This document shows positions 7,707-13,625 of a DNA stretch of 59,363 nucleotides, piece after piece. A program made the position numbers and the translations under genes. The stretch is from contig CAJOCT010000002.1 in the NCBI GenBank assembly GCA_905236725.1, positions 1 to 59,363 on the forward strand, written 5' to 3'. The notes beneath the pieces are model-generated. The model was not told where the DNA came from. It did no database searches and saw nothing but the letters and a program-made list of their open reading frames with translations. The first letter of the stretch is position 1, and every line of letters starts with the position of its first letter. Source of the stretch: an uncultured Selenomonadaceae bacterium (lineage in GTDB: Bacteria > Bacillota > Negativicutes > Selenomonadales > Selenomonadaceae).

Positions 7707-8993
7707 ATGGTAAACAAAAAACTTTTTAAGCAGTTGCAAAAATTCGACCCCGAATTGTGCAAGGTTTTAAAATTTTCTTTGGACAGGCAAATTTCAACTT
7801 TATCACTGATTCCTACCGATAACGCCGCGTCGCCTTTATCTCAATATCTGAAAGGTTCCGCGCTTGGAAATGATTTTATCGGACACAATGCGCTTGAACA
7901 TTACAGCCGGATCGAACAGCTTGCAGTTAAACGCGCCTGCGAACTTTTCAAGGCGGAACATGCGATTTTGCGGACGGGAAATCCCGTCGCCGCGTCGAGA
8001 GTTGTTTTGATGGCTTTGGCGAAAAACGGCGATAAAATTTTGTCCTTCAACCTGCGAAAGTCAGAACATTGCACGGGCGAACAGATGAAATATGATTTCA
8101 TAAAATTTGCCGTCGAGCCGAATACTTTTAAAATGAATTACGAAAAAGTTCGTTACTTGGCGTTGAAAAACAAACCGACTTTGATAATTTATTCTCCCGT
8201 GAACTATCCGCACAATATCGATTACGCGAAGATGAGAAAAATTGCAGACGAATCGGACGCGAAACTTTGGATCGACTTGGGACAAAATGCGGGATTGGTT
8301 GCGGCTAAAAAAATTCCTTCGCCCGTACCTTATGCCGACGTTGCGACTTTTGCGGCGAGTGACGGACTTCACGGACCGCAGAGCGGAATAATTTTGTGCA
8401 AAAAAAATTTAGCCGACTTGCTGGAAAAAACTGTTATCGAAACAGGTCACGCCTCACTGAAAAAAAATGTCATGGCGGCTTTGGCGATAACTTTTCACGA
8501 AGTCAACTGCGAAGAATATTCGGATTATGCCGACGCAGTTTTGGAAAATGCGCGGGCTTTGGAAAACGGCTTGAAAAAATCCGGCGTGGAAACTTTTTGT
8601 TCACCGACGGAAAATCATTTGGTCTTGGCAAAAATTCCTTCAGATAAAGACGGCGCAACCGTTGCAAGCAAACTTGAAGATGCGGGACTTTTGGTCAAGG
8701 CAGAAAAATTGATGACTTCTGACGACAAAATTTCTTACCCGATTTTGAGACTTTCCAGCTTAGATCCGACAACAAGAGCATTGAGCGAAGAAGATTTATT
8801 TACCGTGGGTTTGACTTTGGGAGAATTTTTAAAATCAAATCAAGATTCACGGGCGATAAATTCCGTTTCAAAAATCGTTTCTGAAATGGTCGAAAGTTTG
8901 CCGCTGTTTTCGGAAGATTGGTTGCCGGAAGAAGAAATTTTGCATGAACGCGACGCAGAATTGATGATGAAGTCAATGATTTACGGAATGTGA
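7707..8993 (+). CDS. Serine hydroxymethyltransferase-like protein without the PLP lysine
   Basis: A 428-residue homologue of GlyA (serine hydroxymethyltransferase, fold-type I PLP enzyme). Alignable parts: YSRIEQLAVKRACELFKAEH, KPTLIIYSPVNYPHNIDYAK, LWIDLGQNAGLVAAKKIPSP and PYADVATFAASDGLHGPQSG. In true GlyA the last segment reads TTTTHKTLRGPRGG and its Lys binds PLP; here His-Lys-Thr is Ser218-Asp219-Gly220, so the Schiff-base lysine is gone. The Asp that contacts the PLP ring is kept (Asp190), but the His three residues later is Gln193. It is therefore unlikely to be a working SHMT. I chose ATG 7707 behind GGAGGGAGGAA; the frame from 7686 begins inside that ribosome site. It follows the GntP permease closely. 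A scaffold, regulator or a new activity are all possible. Confidence 0.75.
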   Translation: MVNKKLFKQLQKFDPELCKVLKFSLDRQISTLSLIPTDNAASPLSQYLKGSALGNDFIGHNALEHYSRIEQLAVKRACELFKAEHAILRTGNPVAASRVVLMALAKNGDKILSFNLRKSEHCTGEQMKYDFIKFAVEPNTFKMNYEKVRYLALKNKPTLIIYSPVNYPHNIDYAKMRKIADESDAKLWIDLGQNAGLVAAKKIPSPVPYADVATFAASDGLHGPQSGIILCKKNLADLLEKTVIETGHASLKKNVMAALAITFHEVNCEEYSDYADAVLENARALENGLKKSGVETFCSPTENHLVLAKIPSDKDGATVASKLEDAGLLVKAEKLMTSDDKISYPILRLSSLDPTTRALSEEDLFTVGLTLGEFLKSNQDSRAINSVSKIVSEMVESLPLFSEDWLPEEEILHERDAELMMKSMIYGM

Positions 8994-9004
8994 AAAATAA
9001 ACGC

Positions 9005-9033
9005 TTGCAAAAAATTTTTGTGGCAAGTATAAT
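9005..9033 (+). promoter_or_regulatory. Promoter of antisense RNA, copy 1
   Basis: TTGCAA (9005-9010), a 17-base spacer and a perfect TATAAT (9028-9033). It begins 12 bases after the SHMT-like stop codon. Confidence 0.8.
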
Positions 9034-9039
9034 CTGCCC

Positions 9040-9180
9040 GAGAGTTGAAGTCATGGCAATAAAAAACGCCCGATTGCAGTCGGACGCTGTGCCAAGAGAC
9101 GGTCAGCCTCTCATTATCTAAGAAAAATTATTGGTAGATACGGAAAGCCGCTAGGCAATGTGCTTAGGCGGCTACTTTTG
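9040..9180 (+). ncRNA. Predicted antisense antitoxin RNA, copy 1
   Basis: Predicted RNA of about 140 bases starting 6-7 bases after the TATAAT box. It holds a hairpin at 9067-9086 (CGCCCGA/TCGGACG), the conserved GCCAAGAGACGGTCAGCCTC, a variable stretch (9113-9146), and a GC-rich hairpin (GCCGC at 9147-9151 with GCGGC at 9168-9172) followed by TACTTTTGT that may terminate it. It is complementary to the 3' untranslated region and the last codons of the small peptide mRNA. No open frame of note lies on this strand, so a regulatory RNA is the natural reading. The ends are inferred from promoter and hairpin positions. Confidence 0.65.
9055..9086 (-). terminator. Terminator of the toxin mRNA, copy 1
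   Basis: Read on the minus strand, the hairpin CGTCCGA/TCGGGCG (9086-9067) is followed by TTTTTTATT. It would end the peptide mRNA about 80 bases after its stop codon and doubles as the first hairpin of the antisense RNA. Confidence 0.65.
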
Positions 9181-9244
9181 TGCAAAGCACCATGATAACG
9201 CCGGTGACAGAAATCACGAGGACGATAATTTTAATCATGCGCAT
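9164..9244 (-). CDS. 26-residue hydrophobic peptide, putative type I toxin, copy 1
   Basis: ATG at 9244, stop at 9164. The peptide starts MRMIKIIVLVISVTGVIMVL and ends CTKVAA: two charged residues, then one hydrophobic segment of about 18 residues, then a short Lys-containing tail, the plan of membrane-acting type I toxins such as Ibs, Ldr or TxpA. A GAGGTG ribosome site lies 6 bases upstream and a consensus promoter about 75 bases upstream. The frame is conserved in three repeats, including the stop codon. Of the three copies this one alone has promoter, ribosome site and an uninterrupted hydrophobic core (Leu9). Toxicity is an inference from the layout and peptide character. Confidence 0.65.
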   Translation of the reverse strand: MRMIKIIVLVISVTGVIMVLCTKVAA

Positions 9245-9316
9245 ATACAACACCTCATTTCGGGAGGCTTAGCGTTTTGACCGCCCCGTCTTAAAGACAT
9301 CGGCACGAACGCGGAG

Positions 9317-9345
9317 ATTATATCATAATTTTTTCAGACTGTAAA
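9317..9345 (-). promoter_or_regulatory. Promoter of toxin mRNA, copy 1
   Basis: On the minus strand TTTACA (9345-9340), a 17-base spacer and TATAAT (9322-9317). Its -35 box lies only 7 bases from the -35 box of the next copy's antisense promoter (9353), so the two fire back to back. Confidence 0.75.
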
Positions 9346-9352
9346 AAATATC

Positions 9353-9381
9353 TTGCAAAAAATTTTTGTGGCAAGTATAAT
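9353..9381 (+). promoter_or_regulatory. Promoter of antisense RNA, copy 2
   Basis: TTGCAA (9353-9358), 17-base spacer, TATAAT (9376-9381); identical to copy 1 in both boxes and spacing. Confidence 0.8.
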
Positions 9382-9387
9382 TTGCAT

Positions 9388-9533
9388 GAGAGTTGAAATC
9401 TTTGCAATAAAAAACGCCCGATTGCAGTCGGACGTTGTGCCAAGAGACGGTCAGCCTCTCAATGTCTTTTAAATCAGTGAATTAAAGGAAATCGATAAGC
9501 CGCTAAGGCGATGTGCTTAGGCGGCTACTTTTG
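9388..9533 (+). ncRNA. Predicted antisense antitoxin RNA, copy 2
   Basis: Same layout as copy 1: hairpin at 9415-9434, conserved GCCAAGAGACGGTCAGCCTC, a variable stretch at 9461-9498 unlike that of copies 1 and 3, then a GC-rich hairpin (GCCGC at 9499-9503, a bulged G, TAAG pairing CTTA, GCGGC at 9521-9525) followed by TACTTTTGT. Its promoter is intact although its cognate toxin gene appears disabled. Confidence 0.6.
9408..9434 (-). terminator. Terminator of the toxin mRNA, copy 2
   Basis: Minus-strand hairpin CGTCCGA/TCGGGCG followed by TTTTTTATT, as in copy 1. Confidence 0.6.
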
Positions 9534-9597
9534 TGCAAAGCACCATGATAACGCCGGTGACAGAAATCACGCGGACGATAATTTTTATCATGCGCAT
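9517..9597 (-). CDS. 26-residue hydrophobic peptide, copy 2, probably silenced
   Basis: Same frame and length as copy 1, but with two changes. The 12 bases ATACAACACCTC present before the start in copy 1 are missing, which removes the GAGGTG ribosome site and leaves CTCCCGAA upstream of the ATG. Codon 9 is CGC (Arg) instead of CTC (Leu), placing a charge in the hydrophobic core. The minus-strand promoter at 9659-9687 is intact. I expect little or no translation. Confidence 0.5.
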   Translation of the reverse strand: MRMIKIIVRVISVTGVIMVLCTKVAA

Positions 9598-9658
9598 CAT
9601 TTCGGGAGGCTTAGCGTTTTGACCGCCCCGTCTTAAAGACATCGGCACGAACGCAGAG

Positions 9659-9687
9659 ATTATATCATAATTTTTTCAGACTGTAAA
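9659..9687 (-). promoter_or_regulatory. Promoter of toxin mRNA, copy 2
   Basis: Minus strand TTTACA (9687-9682), 17-base spacer, TATAAT (9664-9659). Confidence 0.7.
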
Positions 9688-9694
9688 AAACATC

Positions 9695-9723
9695 TTGCAA
9701 AAAATTTTTGTGGCAAGTATAAT
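9695..9723 (+). promoter_or_regulatory. Promoter of antisense RNA, copy 3
   Basis: TTGCAA (9695-9700), 17-base spacer, TATAAT (9718-9723). Confidence 0.8.
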
Positions 9724-9729
9724 CTGCCC

Positions 9730-9875
9730 GAGAGTTGAAATCTTTGCAATAAAAAAAACGCCCGATTGCAGTCGGACGTTGTGCCAAGAGACGGTCAGCC
9801 TCACGTTATCTATTAAAGAAGATTAAGTTTATAACACGAAGCCGCTAAAGCGATGTGCTTAGGCGGCTACTTTTG
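9730..9875 (+). ncRNA. Predicted antisense antitoxin RNA, copy 3
   Basis: Same layout: hairpin at 9759-9778, conserved GCCAAGAGACGGTCAGCCTC, variable stretch at 9803-9840, GC-rich hairpin (9841-9867) followed by TACTTTTGT. Confidence 0.6.
9750..9778 (-). terminator. Terminator of the toxin mRNA, copy 3
   Basis: Minus-strand hairpin CGTCCGA/TCGGGCG followed by TTTTTTTT. Confidence 0.6.
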
Positions 9876-9939
9876 TGCAAAGCACCATGATAACGCCGGT
9901 GACAGAAATCACGCGGACGATAATTTTTATCATGCGCAT
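9859..9939 (-). CDS. 26-residue hydrophobic peptide, copy 3, promoter lost
   Basis: ATG at 9939 with the GAGGTG ribosome site restored 6 bases upstream, and the same 26 codons with Arg at position 9 as in copy 2. The repeat ends at about 10006, before the region that holds the minus-strand promoter in copies 1 and 2; plus-strand metG promoter sequence takes its place. It is probably not transcribed unless another minus-strand promoter lies in metG. Confidence 0.5.
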   Translation of the reverse strand: MRMIKIIVRVISVTGVIMVLCTKVAA

Positions 9940-10010
9940 ATGCAACACCTCATTTCGGGAGGCTTAGCGTTTTGACCGCCCCGTCTTAAAGACATCGGCA
10001 CGAATAAAAA

Positions 10011-10039
10011 TTGACTTGCTGCGAATTTTGAAATAGAAT
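10011..10039 (+). promoter_or_regulatory. metG promoter
   Basis: TTGACT (10011-10016), 17-base spacer, TAGAAT (10034-10039), 38 bases before the metG start codon. Confidence 0.7.
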
Positions 10040-10077
10040 TTCACAGCTTTTTTATTTTTTGAACGAGGAGCGATAAA

Positions 10078-11622
10078 ATGAACGAAAAGAAGACTTTTTA
10101 CATCACGACACCGATTTATTATCCGAGCGCAAAATTACATATCGGACACGCCTACTGTACGACTATTGCCGACGCTGTGGCGAGATTTAAACGCCTTGCC
10201 GGTTACGAAGTTTTTTTTCTGACGGGTTCTGACGAGCATGGACAAAAAATTCAGCGGACTGCGGAGGCTGAAAATTTAAAGCCGATTGAATACGTCGATA
10301 AAATTGTTGCCGGCTTTAAAGAACTTTGGAAACGCCTTGAAATTTCAAACGACGATTTTATTCGCACTTCCGAGCCGCGTCATCACAAAGTTGTTCAGGA
10401 AATTTTCCGCAGAATCCGCGATAAAGGCGATATTTACAAAGGCGAATATACCGGGCTTTATTGTACGCCGTGCGAATCTTATTGGACCGAACTTCAACTT
10501 GACGAAAACGGTTGTTGCCCGGATTGTCACAGACCTGTCGAAAAAGTTTCTGAAGAGGCCTATTTTTTCAAGATGAGCAAATACGCCGACGCGGTTTTGA
10601 AATATATTGAAGAAAATCCTGATTTTCTTGAGCCGAAATCTCGCCGCAACGAAATGATAAATTTCATAAAGCAGGGACTTGAAGACCTCTGCATTTCTCG
10701 AACGTCTTTTAATTGGGGGATACCCGTTCCCGACGACGAAAAGCATGTAATTTATGTTTGGTTCGATGCGCTGACGAATTATTTGACGCCGATCGGTTTT
10801 CTTGACGACGAAGAAAAATTTAAAAAGTTTTGGCCGGCAGATTTGCACTTGGTCGGAAAAGAAATTGTCAGATTCCACACGATTATCTGGGGCTGTATTT
10901 TAATGGCTCTCGGGATTGACTTGCCGAAAAAAGTTTACGGTCACGGCTGGCTGGTTATCGGCGGAGATAAAATGTCGAAGTCAAAGGGCAATGTTGTTGA
11001 CCCGATGCTTTTGATTGATGAATTTTCTGCGGACGCAATCAGATATTTTCTCCTGCGCGAAATTACTTTGGGACAGGACGGAAATTTCAACCGCGACGCA
11101 CTTATTCAAAGAATAAATTCCGACCTTGCGAATGACTTGGGAAATCTTTTGCACAGGACGCTGAATATGATCGGAAAGTTTCAAAATAAAATTCTCCTCG
11201 CGCCGACTGAAGGAACTGAAATTGATAAATCTCTGAAAGATATGGCGATTGAGACTGCAAAAAATTATCGTCAACTTATGGAAGATATGAAAATTTCCGA
11301 CGCGGTGAAAACTGTTTGGCAATTTATCGGTCGTTCAAACAAATACATCGACGAAACTGCGCCGTGGAAACTTGCGAAAGATGAAACGCAAAAACAAAAT
11401 CTTGCAAACGTGCTTTATAATCTCGCAGAATCGTTGAGAATTATTTCAATTTTAATTTCGCCGTTTATGCCGGCAACTTCGCGAAAAATCCATGAACAGT
11501 TGCAAATTTCTCAACCGTTTGAAGAAATTCGACTTGAGGACGCAGAAATTTTCGGCAAGATTGAAAAAAATCACGAAGTCGGTAAACCCGAGCAACTTTT
11601 CCCGCGCATTGAAATAAAGTAG
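10078..11622 (+). CDS. metG: Methionyl-tRNA synthetase
   Basis: A 514-residue class I aminoacyl-tRNA synthetase that charges tRNA-Met. The HIGH motif is at residues 21-24 (KLHIGHAYCTT), and the zinc knuckle follows with four cysteines (YCTPCESYW, CCPDCHR). The KMSKS loop is at about 298 (GGDKMSKSKGNVVDPM), with the helical anticodon-binding domain after it. It ends near residue 514, so it lacks the C-terminal tRNA-binding (EMAP-like) dimerisation domain of the longer B. subtilis-type enzyme. GAGGAGCG precedes the ATG. The (H/Y)xD peptide gene begins 9 bases after its stop, so metG and the candidate RiPP genes are probably one transcript. Confidence 0.96.
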   Translation: MNEKKTFYITTPIYYPSAKLHIGHAYCTTIADAVARFKRLAGYEVFFLTGSDEHGQKIQRTAEAENLKPIEYVDKIVAGFKELWKRLEISNDDFIRTSEPRHHKVVQEIFRRIRDKGDIYKGEYTGLYCTPCESYWTELQLDENGCCPDCHRPVEKVSEEAYFFKMSKYADAVLKYIEENPDFLEPKSRRNEMINFIKQGLEDLCISRTSFNWGIPVPDDEKHVIYVWFDALTNYLTPIGFLDDEEKFKKFWPADLHLVGKEIVRFHTIIWGCILMALGIDLPKKVYGHGWLVIGGDKMSKSKGNVVDPMLLIDEFSADAIRYFLLREITLGQDGNFNRDALIQRINSDLANDLGNLLHRTLNMIGKFQNKILLAPTEGTEIDKSLKDMAIETAKNYRQLMEDMKISDAVKTVWQFIGRSNKYIDETAPWKLAKDETQKQNLANVLYNLAESLRIISILISPFMPATSRKIHEQLQISQPFEEIRLEDAEIFGKIEKNHEVGKPEQLFPRIEIK

Positions 11623-11631
11623 GCAGTTTTT

Positions 11632-11916
11632 ATGAGCAATGACGAATTGTACAAAATTTATCTGAAACAAGCCGCATCGGCAAAATCTGAATGTCAGGAA
11701 AATCACAACGATTATGTTGGTGTCAACAGGCACAGCGATTGTGATGAATATGATAATTTCGGCAGACATAATGACCACAATGATCATTCTGACAGTCATT
11801 CTGATTATGATGATTATGCCGATCATAACGACTATGATGACGACTACGAAGACCACAGCGACTATAGAGACCATGACGACTATTCCGATTCAAGCGGTCA
11901 TGAAGATACCTATTGA
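11632..11916 (+). CDS. Candidate RiPP precursor with repeated (His/Tyr)-x-Asp triplets
   Basis: A 94-residue protein. Residues 1-32 look like a leader (MSNDELYKIYLKQAASAKSE and a few more). From about residue 38 the sequence is nearly all triplets of aromatic-x-Asp: HSD, YDN, HND, HND, HSD, HSD, YDD, YAD, HND, YDD, YED, HSD, YRD, HDD, YSD, HED. It has two cysteines, no signal peptide, and no family I know. The next gene, 31 bases on, is a radical SAM/SPASM enzyme of the kind that cross-links peptides. In three-residue cyclophanes (triceptides) such enzymes join an aromatic ring to the beta-carbon of the residue two places later, often Asn or Asp, which is the spacing repeated here. Alternatives are a metal-binding protein or low-complexity sequence. 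Confidence 0.65.
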   Translation: MSNDELYKIYLKQAASAKSECQENHNDYVGVNRHSDCDEYDNFGRHNDHNDHSDSHSDYDDYADHNDYDDDYEDHSDYRDHDDYSDSSGHEDTY

Positions 11917-11947
11917 CTAAAAAATTTTTCGTAAGGAAAGTTTGTTG

Positions 11948-13036
11948 ATGAACAAAAAAATTTCCAAGATAAATATTTTGCTTATGCCGACGAATCAATG
12001 CAACATGAATTGCGTTTATTGTTATCATTTCGCCGAGCGCGAGCAACCCGGCAAGATGAGTTTGGATTTGCTGTCAAAGATTTATGAAATTACTTTTAAC
12101 TATTTCGACGAAGTAACAATTATTTGGCATGGCGGCGAACCGCTCATCATGGGCGCGGAATTTTATCGTCAGGCTTTGGCAATGCAAAAAAAATATTCTC
12201 AAACTAAAATAATAAACAAAATGCAGAGCAATTTGACTTTGCTTGACGACGAAATTGCAGATGTCCTTTACGAAAATGAAATCAGTGTCGGCAGTTCTTT
12301 TGACGGCTTGCAAAATGAAATTCTTCGCGGGAACTCCGAAAAAATTTTATCGAACAGAGAAAAACTTATTCGTCACAAAATGAATTGCGGCTTTATTTTC
12401 GTTGTGTCGAAAAAAAATATTGATGCGCTGATCGAAAACTATAAATTTTTCAAGCAACGCAAGATAAATTTCACAATGAATTTATACATTCCGACTCAAG
12501 ACGAATTTACTGACGAATTAAAACTCGAACCCGAACACGCGGCTGAAAAAATTTTGGAGTTCTATCACTATTGGCGCGATGATGTTGACTGCGGCATCAG
12601 CGTAAATTATTTTGAGCGGATTTTGGATTTTATATTTTTGCGGCGAAAAAGTTTGTGCAGTTTTACTTCGTGCTTGGGCAAATGGGTCGGTATAAGACAC
12701 GATGGAAAAATTTTTCCCTGCAACAGAGCTTTTCCGGAAAAATATTCTTACGGCAACGTAACAGATTATAAAAATTTGGCGGATGCTTTTCAGAGTGAAG
12801 GTTTTGGGGCGATACTTTCGGAAGCGATTGAACGCCGCCAAAAATGCAGATCGTGCGAAATATTTTCCTTCTGCGAAGGCGGTTGCAATAATGTTGCGCT
12901 AAACGAAAAAGGCATGGCAGATAACGGCGGAACGAATTGTAAAATTTTAAAAAAAGTTTTTCCGTACATTGCCGACGACATGAAAATTTTTCGCGAAAAA
13001 AATTTTAATCCGCGCGTGATGAAATATTTCAAGTGA
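11948..13036 (+). CDS. Radical SAM/SPASM peptide maturase
   Basis: A 362-residue enzyme. The radical SAM cluster motif is near the N-terminus (TNQCNMNCVYCYHF, CxxxCxxC), followed by the WHGGEPLI motif. A C-terminal SPASM domain for two auxiliary iron-sulfur clusters has the usual cysteines (SLCSFTSCLGKW, IFPCNRAF, KCRSCEIFSFCEGGCNN and a last Cys in GTNCKIL). This is the architecture of anaerobic sulfatase maturases and of RiPP maturases. No sulfatase lies nearby; the immediate upstream neighbour is the (H/Y)xD peptide, so a RiPP role is preferred. I chose ATG 11948 (AAGGAA 9 bases upstream) over the TTG at 11942. No separate RiPP recognition domain, protease or transporter gene is adjacent. 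Confidence 0.85.
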   Translation: MNKKISKINILLMPTNQCNMNCVYCYHFAEREQPGKMSLDLLSKIYEITFNYFDEVTIIWHGGEPLIMGAEFYRQALAMQKKYSQTKIINKMQSNLTLLDDEIADVLYENEISVGSSFDGLQNEILRGNSEKILSNREKLIRHKMNCGFIFVVSKKNIDALIENYKFFKQRKINFTMNLYIPTQDEFTDELKLEPEHAAEKILEFYHYWRDDVDCGISVNYFERILDFIFLRRKSLCSFTSCLGKWVGIRHDGKIFPCNRAFPEKYSYGNVTDYKNLADAFQSEGFGAILSEAIERRQKCRSCEIFSFCEGGCNNVALNEKGMADNGGTNCKILKKVFPYIADDMKIFREKNFNPRVMKYFK

Positions 13037-13047
13037 TTGGCAACGAA

Positions 13048-13497
13048 TTACCAGCGCAATTTTCTTTGCCAGGCGACCATTTCTTTTTGACCGAGCGGCA
13101 AGTCTATCGATTGTCCGTTGTCGTAAAAAAATTTGAATCGAACTTCTTTCGCCAAAATTAAATCTCTTAAAGCCATTTTCGGCAAGCTGACGAACAATTT
13201 ATTTTCATTCATCCACCGCGCCCGAGTCTGTTTTGTGGCGGCGGGTATTTCCCATGGTGCGCCGTCCGTGAAAAGTATCGCGCGTTTCAAAAGTTGCGCC
13301 TTGTCATAGCGATAGTCCCACAAACTCAAAACCGCGCCTTCAAGGTTTCCCTGTTCGTCCCGCGAGGCTTGAAAGTCAAGAGTTGCGTATTCTTCCAAAG
13401 TTTTTAAGTTTCGATGATCGTGATTCCAAGTGTAACTCATTCCGAAAATTCCCAGCATCATCAGTACTGCGCCTATTCCCAAAAGAATTTTTTGCAT
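13048..13497 (-). CDS. Membrane-anchored protein of unknown function
   Basis: A 149-residue protein with one N-terminal hydrophobic segment (KILLGIGAVLMMLGIFGM) and a soluble remainder rich in charged and aromatic residues; it probably sits outside the membrane on a single anchor. I do not recognise a family. The ATG at 13497 has GGAGGAAG just upstream, which decides the start over the longer reading. It converges on the radical SAM gene and diverges from hisC. Confidence 0.6.
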   Translation of the reverse strand: MQKILLGIGAVLMMLGIFGMSYTWNHDHRNLKTLEEYATLDFQASRDEQGNLEGAVLSLWDYRYDKAQLLKRAILFTDGAPWEIPAATKQTRARWMNENKLFVSLPKMALRDLILAKEVRFKFFYDNGQSIDLPLGQKEMVAWQRKLRW

Positions 13498-13563
13498 TGC
13501 TTCCTCCGCGTTCAAAATTTTTTCAAGTATAACACAAATCAAAGCCATTCCGCGCAAAAAATT

Positions 13564-13592
13564 TTTACGGCAAAAAATAAATTTGTTATAAT
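13564..13592 (+). promoter_or_regulatory. hisC promoter with extended -10
   Basis: TTTACG (13564-13569), 17-base spacer, TATAAT (13587-13592) preceded by TGT to give TGTTATAAT, 33 bases before the hisC start. Confidence 0.65.
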
Positions 13593-13625
13593 CCTTCCGA
13601 AAATTTTTTTGGAGGGATTTTTTTC

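Larger units (their letters stand above)
9004..10006. repeat. Three tandem copies of a type I toxin-antitoxin-like unit
   Basis: Three direct repeats follow one another: 9004-9351, 9352-9693 and 9694-10006 (periods 348 and 342; the third copy is cut short). Each carries, on the plus strand, a consensus promoter and a short RNA with two hairpins, and on the minus strand a 26-codon hydrophobic peptide whose mRNA 3' part is complementary to that RNA. Two blocks are almost identical in all copies (promoter to the CGCCCGA hairpin plus GCCAAGAGACGGTCAGCCTC, and GTGCTTAGGCGGC through the peptide frame); the roughly 34-38 bases between them differ completely. The design is like the E. coli ldr/rdl and ibs/sib loci, but neither the peptide nor the RNA sequence matches them as far as I can recall. 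Confidence 0.85.

Noticed and set aside
11723..12046. Minus-strand frame rich in His, Asn and Arg opposite the (H/Y)xD peptide
   Set aside because: It arises from the reverse complement of the repeat codons and has no ribosome site.
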